Source of the DNA: an uncultured Dehalococcoidia bacterium
GTDB taxonomy: Bacteria > Chloroflexota > Dehalococcoidia > Lucifugimonadales > UBA3495
DNA length: 64,000 nt
NCBI GenBank assembly: GCA_958296445.1
Contig: OY282565.1
Location: 2,001,570 to 2,065,569 of the forward strand
Reading direction: 5' to 3'
Below the pieces are notes generated by a model. The model saw only the letters and a program-made list of their open reading frames with translations, did not search any database and had not been told where the DNA came from. Shown one piece after another: positions 39,604 to 47,204 of this stretch. How positions within the stretch are numbered: the stretch's first letter is position 1; each line of letters starts with the position of its first letter. The translations under genes and the position numbers were made by a program.

Positions 39604-40134
39604 CTAGCGGTGCCAGCCGATGCCCTCGAAGTAGCCGCGGATGTAGGCCACTTGGCCGCCGTGGACGATGTTGTCCCACACCAGTATGCCTAGGGCGTCG
39701 GACACTGCCATAGTGGAGCCGGCCGGGCCGGGCGCGGGCACTCGGCGGGCCAGGCCCTCGGCATCAAGGCCGTTGATGTAGTCGCGGGCCGCATCGTTCA
39801 CCGCGTCGTAGTAGCCCATCAGCACCTCGCGGGCGGGGCAGGGCCAGGTCGCCACCTGCTCGGCGCTCCAGCCGATGCCGAACTCGTCGGGGTCGGCGTC
39901 CATAGCGAATTTGCCGTGCCAGCCGCCGGCCGTCCAGACTTGGCCGGTGTCCTGAAAGCGGCTGTGGATAAAGCGGTCAACCACGCGGGTCATATGCCAG
40001 ACCAGCCAGCCGATGGAGTTGGAGTGGCCGTTGGGCATACGGGTGATGGTGGCGTCGTCCACGCCGGAGACGGCGCTGGACACCATATCCCAGTTTCGTT
40101 GCAGCGCGAAAATGGTGGTAGCGGCATCGGACAT
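39604..40134 (-). CDS. DinB-like (DUF664-type) protein
   Basis: 176-residue four-helix-bundle protein of the DinB/YfiT superfamily. NSIGWLVWHMTRVVDRF (near 45) and the C-terminal DNIVHGGQVAYIRGYFEG (near 155) hold the usual metal-binding histidines. Such proteins are often thiol-dependent transferases or hydrolases; no substrate is apparent. AGGAGG precedes the ATG. Confidence 0.85.
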   Translation of the reverse strand: MSDAATTIFALQRNWDMVSSAVSGVDDATITRMPNGHSNSIGWLVWHMTRVVDRFIHSRFQDTGQVWTAGGWHGKFAMDADPDEFGIGWSAEQVATWPCPAREVLMGYYDAVNDAARDYINGLDAEGLARRVPAPGPAGSTMAVSDALGILVWDNIVHGGQVAYIRGYFEGIGWHR

Positions 40135-40319
40135 TTGCGTTCCTCCTGTTTCCTCTTTTCCGGCGGCCCGGTTCGGATGGGGGCTTTGGCTAATTTAGAC
40201 CGGCAGGCAGGTATTCACAAGCCCCGGCACAAGCCCCGGCCCGGCCGGTTGCGCCAAAGGACTGCGGCCCAAAAAGCAACCGCCCCTTCCTTACCGGAGG
40301 AGCGGCGCACAGGGTTTGC

Positions 40320-40395
40320 TGGTGACCCGCCTCGGGGTCGAACCGAGAACCTACGGATTAAGAGTCCGTTGCTCTGCCAGTTGAGCTAGCGGGCC
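40320..40395 (-). tRNA. tRNA-Lys (anticodon CUU)
   Basis: 76 bases on the - strand, acceptor GGCCCGC/GCGGGTC, discriminator A, encoded CCA (40322-40320). Anticodon loop CTCTTAA gives CUU. T arm CTCGGTTCGACCCCGAG. The flanking stretches 40135-40319 and 40396-40539 hold no gene that I can support. Confidence 0.94.
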
Positions 40396-40539
40396 GGAAT
40401 CGCGGCGCAAGGCCGACTGGTTCTAATCTACCAATTCCCGGCGCCGCCTGTCAAATGGGGACGGCATTTTCATCACGCGCCTAGATTCGCCTATCCTTGC
40501 GCCCGCCCCGTCATTTCCGCCTTACCCGTCATTTCCGCC

Positions 40540-41295
40540 CTATGCCCCATAGTCCAGCCGTTCTATGAGGTATTGCGGGAGTGCGGCGCGGCGCATTTTG
40601 CTTTGGGTGGCCTGTATGTCGTACTCGACGCGGTAATGCTCGATGGCGGGGCCGTTGTTGTCGAATATGGCGTAGCTGGCCCTCGGGTCGCGGTCGCGGG
40701 GCTGGCCTACGCTGCCGGGGTTGATGATGCAGCGCACGGAGTCCAGCGGTACGCGCTCGCCCTCGGGAAAGGCATAGAACCGGGGCACCGCCGCTTGTCT
40801 TGAGCTAGTTGGATGGCCGTTTTCGCGGCAGATAAAGGGCTGGTGGGAATGTCCTACTAGGCAGTAGGGGGTAGTCAGCAATTCCAGAGTGGCGGCGGCC
40901 TGGCCGGGGTGAAGCAGGTATTCGGTTATCGGGTCGCGCAGGCTGCCATGCACTAGGGTGAAGGGCGGCTGTTGGGCCACTTGGGGCAGCCCGGCCAAGA
41001 AACGGATTTCCCCGGCGTCCAGTTGCTTGGCAGTCCATTGGATTGCGGCGTAGGCCGCGCCGTTGAAGTCGGCGGCGTTAATCACCCCGGCGGCGGCGTA
41101 ATCGTGGTTGCCGGCCACTGCCGTCAGGCTGAATTCCCGCAAGCGCCGCAGACAGGCCGACGGCTCCGGGCCATAGCCCACCATATCGCCCAGGCTCCAG
41201 ACGGCATCAAACCCGCCGTTCCGTCCGGCGTCGGCGATAACGGCGTCTAGGGCGTCTAGGTTGGAATGTATGTCGGACACAATCAAGGCCCGCAA
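40540..41295 (-). CDS. Metallophosphoesterase, YfcE/MJ0936-like
   Basis: 251-residue calcineurin-like phosphatase with the metal motifs DIHSN (8-12), GDMVGYGPEP, GNHD (near 62), VHGSLRDP and GHSHQPF. DMVGYGPEP and the PGSVGQPRDRDPRASYAIF end are typical of the diadenosine-polyphosphate/cyclic-nucleotide phosphodiesterase-like group. TTG start at 41295 after GGAGGAACCC. Substrate unknown. Confidence 0.9.
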   Translation of the reverse strand: MRALIVSDIHSNLDALDAVIADAGRNGGFDAVWSLGDMVGYGPEPSACLRRLREFSLTAVAGNHDYAAAGVINAADFNGAAYAAIQWTAKQLDAGEIRFLAGLPQVAQQPPFTLVHGSLRDPITEYLLHPGQAAATLELLTTPYCLVGHSHQPFICRENGHPTSSRQAAVPRFYAFPEGERVPLDSVRCIINPGSVGQPRDRDPRASYAIFDNNGPAIEHYRVEYDIQATQSKMRRAALPQYLIERLDYGA

Positions 41296-41618
41296 GGGTT
41301 CCTCCGGGATTTCCGGCGTCCGGCCCGCAATTGACTAAGGGGCGGCCCGGAAATCACGTCTATAAGGGTTGCGTGGCGCGGTGATAGGGTATTATAGCAA
41401 CCGGCGGCGCTATTGCCCTGCGTCCTAACCCTCTGGGGGGCTTTCGATGTTCGGCATAATTGTCTGAATCAGGATTTTCAGGATTAGAGGATTCACCGGA
41501 TAAGAAATTCCTGAAAATCCTTTAATCCTGAAAATCCTGATTCAGACAAAGAATCGAAAAGCATCGTCCCTAGGACAGTACCCCTGCAACCACCCTATCA
41601 TCCCAGGAGGCGGCTACG
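41296..41618. other. Gap with a large inverted repeat
   Basis: 323 bases without a gene between the divergent phosphoesterase and asparaginase genes. It holds a - strand TATAAT (41396-41391) that could serve the phosphoesterase and the 26-bp perfect inverted repeat of family C (41461-41548). Confidence 0.7.
41461..41548. repeat. Family C inverted repeat
   Basis: A perfect 26-bp inverted repeat, opening TGTCTGAATCAGGATTTTCA at 41461-41486 and ending TCCTGATTCAGACA at 41548, around a 36-base spacer. Shorter pieces of the same element occur at 61693-61720, 46340-46356 and, as direct TTTCAGGATT copies, at 35144-35169. Confidence 0.9.
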
Positions 41619-42626
41619 ATGACCACAGCCAAACCGCAAGTACACGTAATCGGCACCGGCGGCAGCATCGCCGGGATTGGCCCTGACCGGCTGGATTATA
41701 TCCTCTACTCCGAAATCGGCGACCATCTTACCATCCGGCAGTCGCTGGAGCGGGTTCCCGAAATTGACGGCATCGCGTCGGTGACCTCGGAAGATCTGGT
41801 AAGCGTCGGCAGCACCGCCATTGGCCCGTCGGAGTGGCTGGCCCTGAGCGGCAGAATCAACGGGCTGCTGGGCGGCGACAGTGCCCTGTCGGGGGTGGCG
41901 GTCACGCACGGCACGGCTACCCTTGAGGAAACGTCCTATTTTCTGCACCTTACGGTAAAGACGGATAAGCCGGTGGTGGTGACCGGCGCGATGCGGCCCC
42001 CGACGGCCATCAGCACCGACGCCGACCTGAATCTGCTGGACGCAGTGCGTATCGCCGCCACTCCCCACGCCGGGGGAATGGGCGTGCTGACCGTGCTGAA
42101 CAACGAGATCCATTCCGCCCGCGACGTATCCAAAGCCAACACCTTCCGGGTGGAAACCTTTCGTCCCAACGAGCTGGGCTTTCTGGGCTACGCCGATTCC
42201 GACGGGCAGGTGGTGTTCTACCGGGCGCCGCTGCGTAAGCACACCACCGCCACGCCTTTCGACGTGGCCGGGCGCGACAGCCTGCCGCGGGTGGAGATTG
42301 TATACTCTTACGCCGGGGCCGACGGGGCGCTGCTGGACGCGGCGCGGCAAATGCGCCCCGACGGGCTGGTGGTCGCCGGGTTCGGCGGCGGCACATTCCC
42401 GCCGGACTTCTTGGCCGCGGCGGGCCGGGCCGTGGACGACGGGATTCCGGTGGTGCTGGCATCGCGCTCCACGGCGGGCCGGGTGGTCAACACCCCGCGC
42501 AAGGAGCAACAGGGCTTCCTAGTATCGGACAACCTGCTGCCCCAAAAGGCCCGCATACTGCTGATGCTGGCCTTGACGGTCGGCAACGACCGCCAGTGGC
42601 TACAACAGGCGTTTCTGGAGTATTAG
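41619..42626 (+). CDS. L-asparaginase family protein with altered catalytic motif
   Basis: 335-residue type II-like (no signal peptide) asparaginase/glutaminase fold. First catalytic Thr in GTGGSIAG (T13); second in THGTATLEET (T99); Lys in DVSKANT (K172). The Asp that normally follows the second Thr (E. coli D90) is Ala (A100), so the classical T-D-K set is incomplete. YILYSEIG keeps a tyrosine in the lid region. Similar THGTA sequences occur among annotated asparaginases as I recall, so it may be a subfamily with another substrate. GGAGG precedes the ATG. Confidence 0.85.
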   Translation: MTTAKPQVHVIGTGGSIAGIGPDRLDYILYSEIGDHLTIRQSLERVPEIDGIASVTSEDLVSVGSTAIGPSEWLALSGRINGLLGGDSALSGVAVTHGTATLEETSYFLHLTVKTDKPVVVTGAMRPPTAISTDADLNLLDAVRIAATPHAGGMGVLTVLNNEIHSARDVSKANTFRVETFRPNELGFLGYADSDGQVVFYRAPLRKHTTATPFDVAGRDSLPRVEIVYSYAGADGALLDAARQMRPDGLVVAGFGGGTFPPDFLAAAGRAVDDGIPVVLASRSTAGRVVNTPRKEQQGFLVSDNLLPQKARILLMLALTVGNDRQWLQQAFLEY

Positions 42627-42753
42627 GGCATAAGGGGAAAAGCCCCCTATCCCTAATGGGTTTGGGCGAGGGCGTCCGCAAATGCGCCGCGCCGATATGA
42701 TTCGCGGCGTTCACTACGGCAAGCGTTCACTACACAAGTAAGGATGAAAGCAA

Positions 42754-44058
42754 GTGGCACAAGCAGCAGCAGGCCGGGAACATCCGGCGGAATACGGGCC
42801 GCGCCGCACTAAAGACCCGATTATGGCGACCACCGTAATCGGGGCTCACACGCTGGAGCATATGTATGGCCGCGGGTTCTTGGTGCTAATCACGGCCATC
42901 TACGTGTCCCTGGGGCTGAACCCGATTCAGGCGGGCTTGATAGACGGGGTTCGACAGCTCGCCGGCGGGGCCACCAGTATGAGCGGCGGCTTTTTCGTGG
43001 ACATTTTCCAGCACCGCCGGGCCCAAGTGCTTACCTTGAGCCTGGCGCTCATCGGCGTGGGCTATCTGCTGGTATCCCTTGCCCCTACCTTCGGGCTGAT
43101 ACTGGCGGCGCTGGCGATAGCGTCGGCCGGGACGGCGATGTGGCATCCGCCGGCCTTGGGGCTGCTGGCCCAGCGGTTCCCGGAACGGCGGGGGCTGTTC
43201 ATTTCGATGCACCGCTCCACCGGCAACCTGGGCGACTGGATTGGGCCGCTGATTGTCGGTGTGCTGCTGGGCGGCGCCGCCGGAGGAGCGGAATGGTGGG
43301 GGTCGGAATGGTGGCCCTGGGAGTGGTCGGTGGACTGGCGCTGGATTGTGGGCGGCGGAGCGCCCATTATGCTGGTGCTGGCCGGGGTCATATTCCTGCT
43401 GCTGCGCAACGTGGACGGCCCGCCCTTGCCCGGGGTGGACTACAAGCAAAAGATAAAACAGCAACTGCGCGATATGGCAAGCTCTTTCCGCGGCACGGGT
43501 ATGTGGAGCATTTTCACCGTCTCGGCAGTGCGGGGAATGGGCGACCGCTCGCTGCTGTGGGTGATACCCCTCTACCTTTCCAGCGACTTGGGCTTCAGCA
43601 GTTTTATGGTGTCGTTCCACGTGGCCCTGTTCGCCGTGCCGGGGATTGTCACCGGCCCGCTGTTCGGGGCGCTGTCCGACCGCATTGGCCGCAAACCGAT
43701 AACGATGTTCATAATGGCCGCCACCGGAGTCATAACTCTGGCTATCGTGATGCTGGGCGATAGCTGGGGAATGACGGCAATGGTGTTCCTGTTCGGGATG
43801 TTCATCTTCACCGTCAACTCGCTGACCCAAGCCGCCGCCATAGACGTAGCCGAGGGCAAGGGGCTGGAAGGCACGTTCATCGGGCTGATGTGGGGCAGCA
43901 ACGCCTTTTTCGGGGCGATGGCGTCCATAGCGGCGGGAGTGCTGGCCGACTACGCCGGCTGGTCATCGGCCTTCTACCTAGCCGCCGGGCTGTACTTCCT
44001 AGGCTTCGCCATCTCCGCGCTGATGCCGGGAGGCCGGATGCGGGCGGCGGCGGGGTGA
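42754..44058 (+). CDS. MFS transporter
   Basis: 434 residues, about 12 hydrophobic segments with a large central loop near residue 230. The DRIGRKPITMFIM loop (near 310) and the first-half motifs of the major facilitator family are present; an unusual Trp-rich stretch EWWGSEWWPWEW lies near residue 185 between helices. Inner membrane. GTG start at 42754 with AAGGATG upstream. Substrate unknown. It is followed by two small open frames. Confidence 0.88.
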   Translation: MAQAAAGREHPAEYGPRRTKDPIMATTVIGAHTLEHMYGRGFLVLITAIYVSLGLNPIQAGLIDGVRQLAGGATSMSGGFFVDIFQHRRAQVLTLSLALIGVGYLLVSLAPTFGLILAALAIASAGTAMWHPPALGLLAQRFPERRGLFISMHRSTGNLGDWIGPLIVGVLLGGAAGGAEWWGSEWWPWEWSVDWRWIVGGGAPIMLVLAGVIFLLLRNVDGPPLPGVDYKQKIKQQLRDMASSFRGTGMWSIFTVSAVRGMGDRSLLWVIPLYLSSDLGFSSFMVSFHVALFAVPGIVTGPLFGALSDRIGRKPITMFIMAATGVITLAIVMLGDSWGMTAMVFLFGMFIFTVNSLTQAAAIDVAEGKGLEGTFIGLMWGSNAFFGAMASIAAGVLADYAGWSSAFYLAAGLYFLGFAISALMPGGRMRAAAG

Positions 44059-44252
44059 TTTTGCCCGCGCTAACCGAAAGGTTGAATTCACTGCTCCGGC
44101 TCCTGGACTGGCTGTTTGGCTTGGCCATGAGGGCCGGGGCGCTGTTCGCCTTGGGCCTAATCGTTTACGCTCGGAACAGGAACAGAGCAGGTGAATATGG
44201 GCCGAACATCTATAAAGCCGAATCAGACCCGGCAAATAGAAATGGAGCTTGA
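44055..44252 (+). CDS. Possible small single-span membrane protein
   Basis: 65 residues from GTG 44055, whose GTGA overlaps the MFS stop. The first part, LNSLLRLLDWLFGLAMRAGA then LFALGLIVYARNR, is one amphipathic/hydrophobic helix followed by a basic patch. It overlaps the next gene by about 56 bases. It could be a real small protein coupled to the transporter, or chance coding; evidence is weak. Confidence 0.35.
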   Translation: MILPALTERLNSLLRLLDWLFGLAMRAGALFALGLIVYARNRNRAGEYGPNIYKAESDPANRNGA

Positions 44253-44508
44253 ACCTCGCCGCAATGACCCTAGGCTAATTTTCGAGGTCAAGTCGGATAT
44301 TCCGATAACGACGTATCTGGTAGACGATATGGGCTTGGAAGATTTTGGGCAGGGCAAGACACCTGAGTATTATGCCGGATTCAGAGACCGCCGGAGTCAC
44401 CAAGCGGACTTGACCCTGCCCAACTTCCGGCGGTACTACCTGATAATGATGAACAAGTCGGAAGACCGCACCGCGAAAATCGAGTACAACGTCAGGCGGC
44501 TTCGTTAG
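44197..44508 (+). CDS. Small beta-rich hypothetical protein
   Basis: 103 residues from ATG 44197 after AGAGCAGGTG. Strand-rich, with a DPRLIFEVKSDIPITTYLVD block, then EYYAGFRDRRSHQADLTLPN and a RYYLIMMNKSEDRTAKIEYN end. It resembles small emp24/PPC-like sandwich domains in outline, but I cannot name it. Its 3' end overlaps mocA on the other strand by 17 bases. Confidence 0.7.
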   Translation: MGRTSIKPNQTRQIEMELEPRRNDPRLIFEVKSDIPITTYLVDDMGLEDFGQGKTPEYYAGFRDRRSHQADLTLPNFRRYYLIMMNKSEDRTAKIEYNVRRLR

Positions 44509-45097
44509 TCTCCACCGCCGCCCGGTACTGCTCCGGCGTGTTCAGGTCCAGCAGTATCTCCGGGTTGTCTAGGGGCGTCCGGTTTACCGATTCGGGGCGG
44601 CGGCGCACTATGGCCTTGATGCCCTGGGTTTCCTCGCTGATTTGGCGCAGTTCGGGCAGCAGCGCGGCGGAGAGGACGATGGGATGTCCGCCCTTGCCTT
44701 GATACGTCGGCACGGTGACGGCGCAGCCGCGGGCGCGGTGGACGCTCAGGATGCGGGCAACGTCGGCAGCCGACCGGGGCTGGTCTACGTTGAGCAACAG
44801 TATGTCCGCAACGGCGGCAGGGTCAAGGGCGTACAGACCGGCCTTGATTGAGGTGGTCTTTCCCTGCCGGTAGTGGGGGTTCAGCGTCCAGACGATTCCC
44901 GCTTTGCCTTCCAGCAACGGGCGCAGCTCATCGGCCCGGTGGCCCAGCACCACCACCACCCGCTCCGCCCCGCCGTCCAGCAGCGCGGCGGTCTGATGCT
45001 CCAGCAGGGTTTGGCCGCGCCAGGGCAGCAAGGCTTTCAGTTGCCCCATCCTGCTGGACTCTCCGGCGGCCAGCAGGATGGCCCATGCCCCCGGCAT
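44492..45097 (-). CDS. mocA: Molybdenum cofactor cytidylyltransferase-like nucleotidyltransferase
   Basis: 201-residue MobA/MocA fold: LLAAGESSRMGQLKALLPW (8-26), VVVVLGHRADE and the metal site LLLNVDQPRSAA. The LNVDQPR form points to MocA (adds CMP to molybdopterin) rather than MobA. Three bases after xdhC in the same operon; both serve a xanthine-dehydrogenase-type enzyme such as the one at 59241-61583. GGAGG precedes the ATG. Confidence 0.87.
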   Translation of the reverse strand: MPGAWAILLAAGESSRMGQLKALLPWRGQTLLEHQTAALLDGGAERVVVVLGHRADELRPLLEGKAGIVWTLNPHYRQGKTTSIKAGLYALDPAAVADILLLNVDQPRSAADVARILSVHRARGCAVTVPTYQGKGGHPIVLSAALLPELRQISEETQGIKAIVRRRPESVNRTPLDNPEILLDLNTPEQYRAAVETNEAA

Positions 45098-45100
45098 ACG

Positions 45101-46228
45101 CTAGACCTCCACCGCTCGCTCGACGATGCTGGCGGCGCGGTCTAAGTACCAGTCGCCCATCTGCATCTGCCCGCCGTCGCCGCCCCGCCGCACCATAATG
45201 ATTTCCGACATTATGCTGACCGCCAGTTCCTCCGGGGTAAGGGCGCCGATGTTCAGGCCGACCGGCGCGTAGACTTCCCGGATGCGCTCTTTGGCGACGC
45301 CCTGCTCCATCAGGCGGCGGTAAATCATCAGCGTCTTGCGGCGGCTGCCCAGCAGTCCGATGTAGCGGGCCCGGGTTTTCAGGGCCGACTCTAGGGCCAT
45401 ATCGTCAAAGCGGTGGCCGCGGGTGGCGACAACCAGAAAGCTGTTGACGTTGATGCTGAGGTGGTCCGACCACTGGTCATAGGGCGTGACGACGACCTGC
45501 TCGGCGTAGGGGAATCGCGCTTCGTTGGCGAATTCCGGGCGGTCGTCAACCAGATAGACGCGGTAGCCCAGCAGGTGGGCCAGGTCGGCCGTGGCCTTGC
45601 CCACGTGACCGCCGCCAACCATTACTAGGGTGGGCGGGGTGGTGAACCCCTCAACGAAAATTTCGGTGCCGTCGTCGGTGGATATGGACTCGGTGTTGCC
45701 GATGTCGGCAATGCGCCGCGCCGTCTCCAGGGCCGACTCGTCCAGCGCCTCGGCGCCCAGGGTGCCGGACACCGTGCCGTCGGCCCGCAGCAGCAACTTC
45801 GCGCCCAAGCGTTCCGGGTGGCGCGGGCTGTTGACCACCGTAGCCAGGCTTACCGGCTCGCCGCCGTCGTAAGCCTCCAGAATCTCGTCGCCCAGCGGCA
45901 GGAAATCATCCAAGCGGCGCAGCGGTTCCAGGTAGAAATACATCGTGCCGCCGCAGACCAGCCCGTCGCGGGCGGCGATGTCCTCGTTGAGATAGTAGTC
46001 CTTGAATTCGGGGCCGCTTTCCTGCCGCAGCATTTCTTTGGCGGCGAACCAGATGTCGCCCTCGACGCAGCCGCCGCCCAAGGTTCCCATGCCGCTGCCG
46101 TCATCGCGCACCAGCAGCATAGCGCCCGCCTTCTGCGGCGTTGAGCCTTTAGTGCGCACCACGGTAGCCAGCACGCAGGGGCGGCCATCCCGCAAAGTTT
46201 CAACGGCTCCCCGGATAACTTCTTTCAT
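45101..46228 (-). CDS. xdhC: XdhC/CoxF-family molybdenum hydroxylase accessory protein
   Basis: 375 residues. N-terminal XdhC/CoxI domain with GSTPQKAGAMLLVRDDG and TLGGGCVEGDIW; C-terminal Rossmann-type domain with VMVGGGHVGKATADLAHLLG and LLGSRRKTLMIYRRL. It brings sulfurated cofactor to molybdenum hydroxylases. ATG follows GGAAGG. Operon with mocA. Confidence 0.92.
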   Translation of the reverse strand: MKEVIRGAVETLRDGRPCVLATVVRTKGSTPQKAGAMLLVRDDGSGMGTLGGGCVEGDIWFAAKEMLRQESGPEFKDYYLNEDIAARDGLVCGGTMYFYLEPLRRLDDFLPLGDEILEAYDGGEPVSLATVVNSPRHPERLGAKLLLRADGTVSGTLGAEALDESALETARRIADIGNTESISTDDGTEIFVEGFTTPPTLVMVGGGHVGKATADLAHLLGYRVYLVDDRPEFANEARFPYAEQVVVTPYDQWSDHLSINVNSFLVVATRGHRFDDMALESALKTRARYIGLLGSRRKTLMIYRRLMEQGVAKERIREVYAPVGLNIGALTPEELAVSIMSEIIMVRRGGDGGQMQMGDWYLDRAASIVERAVEV

Positions 46229-46411
46229 AGCCTTCCCGTCCCGGCAGGTTCGGTTCCGTCCTGTGTGTTTAGCTTATCAAAATAGCGGCATTGTTCCAAT
46301 GCTTTCCGGGCAGGACAAGCAGGGCCGTTCGATTTTGCCTGAATCAGGATTCTACCCCGGAAAGCGAAACAAGCGGCCCGAATTGGACTGCCAATGCGCC
46401 CCCGGTTCCAG

Positions 46412-46427
46412 TATAATCTACGTATTA
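46412..46427 (+). promoter_or_regulatory. -10 box of a probable leaderless transcript
   Basis: A perfect TATAAT (46412-46417) ends nine bases before the ATG of the amidotransferase gene, which has no ribosome binding site. The -35 region is weak (TGCCAA at 17 bases, or TTGGAC at 23). Confidence 0.5.
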
Positions 46428-47131
46428 TGTCTGTGGTCGCAATCACGTCGGTCAGCGAGCGCAATGCCTGCCGCTATGTTGACGCTATGGAATCGGTCGG
46501 CGCCGGAACTCGGGTTTTGCTCCCCGAAATTCACGCCGGATTGCCCGCCGCCGAGTTGCTGCGGGGCGCGGGCGGGCTGCTGCTGACGGGCGGGCCGGAC
46601 ATTCACCCGGAGCGTTACGGACAGGAACCCGACGCCAACGCCCGGCTGAAGCTATGCCCGGAGCTGGACGAGCTGGAGTTCCGGGCACTGGAGTACGCGC
46701 TGTCGGCGGATATGCCGGTGCTGGCAATCTGCCGGGGAATGCAACTGCTCAACGTGGCCTTCGGCGGGCGGCTGATTCAGGACTTGCCCGGCCACCGCAA
46801 CGACGAACCCGATGGCGAGCCGGTCTCTCATCAGATTTACGTCGCCCCCGGCGCAAAGGCGGCGGCCATCATCGGCTCGGCCGGGTTCTTCAGAGTCAAC
46901 AGCTACCACCATCAGGGCCTCAACGAAGCGCAGCGGGCGCCGCGTCTGATGTCCACGGCCTACAGCGTTGAGGATGGGCTGGTGGAAGGGCTGGAAAGCC
47001 CGGAACACAGTTGGGTTATCGGCCTGCAATGCCACCCGGAGCGCAAGGATGAAGTGCCTCGGCTATTCGTCAATCTCTTTGCCGGGCTGCGCGACCGGGC
47101 GGAGCGGTTCGCGGCGGCGCTTACGGCCTGA
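46427..47131 (+). CDS. Class I glutamine amidotransferase, peptidase C26 (PuuD-like)
   Basis: About 234 residues. Nucleophile Cys in PVLAICRGMQLLNVAFGG, His and Glu in GLQCHPERKDE, and GGPDIHPERYGQE near the start match the gamma-glutamyl-gamma-aminobutyrate hydrolase/PuuD family, which splits gamma-glutamyl amides. ATG 46427 is used; the open frame extends 11 codons further but has no ribosome binding site there either, and a TATAAT lies just before this ATG. Confidence 0.9.
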   Translation: MSVVAITSVSERNACRYVDAMESVGAGTRVLLPEIHAGLPAAELLRGAGGLLLTGGPDIHPERYGQEPDANARLKLCPELDELEFRALEYALSADMPVLAICRGMQLLNVAFGGRLIQDLPGHRNDEPDGEPVSHQIYVAPGAKAAAIIGSAGFFRVNSYHHQGLNEAQRAPRLMSTAYSVEDGLVEGLESPEHSWVIGLQCHPERKDEVPRLFVNLFAGLRDRAERFAAALTA

Positions 47132-47204
47132 AGCGGGCCGGCATTACGGGTACGCGGCGAGGGCGCACATTCAGAGTAAACCGCGATTTGAGGAGTGTTG
47201 ACCT

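Noticed and set aside
41461..41548. Terminator for the phosphoesterase or asparaginase gene
   Set aside because: The two genes diverge from this gap, so no transcript ends there; the palindrome is better explained as a dispersed element.
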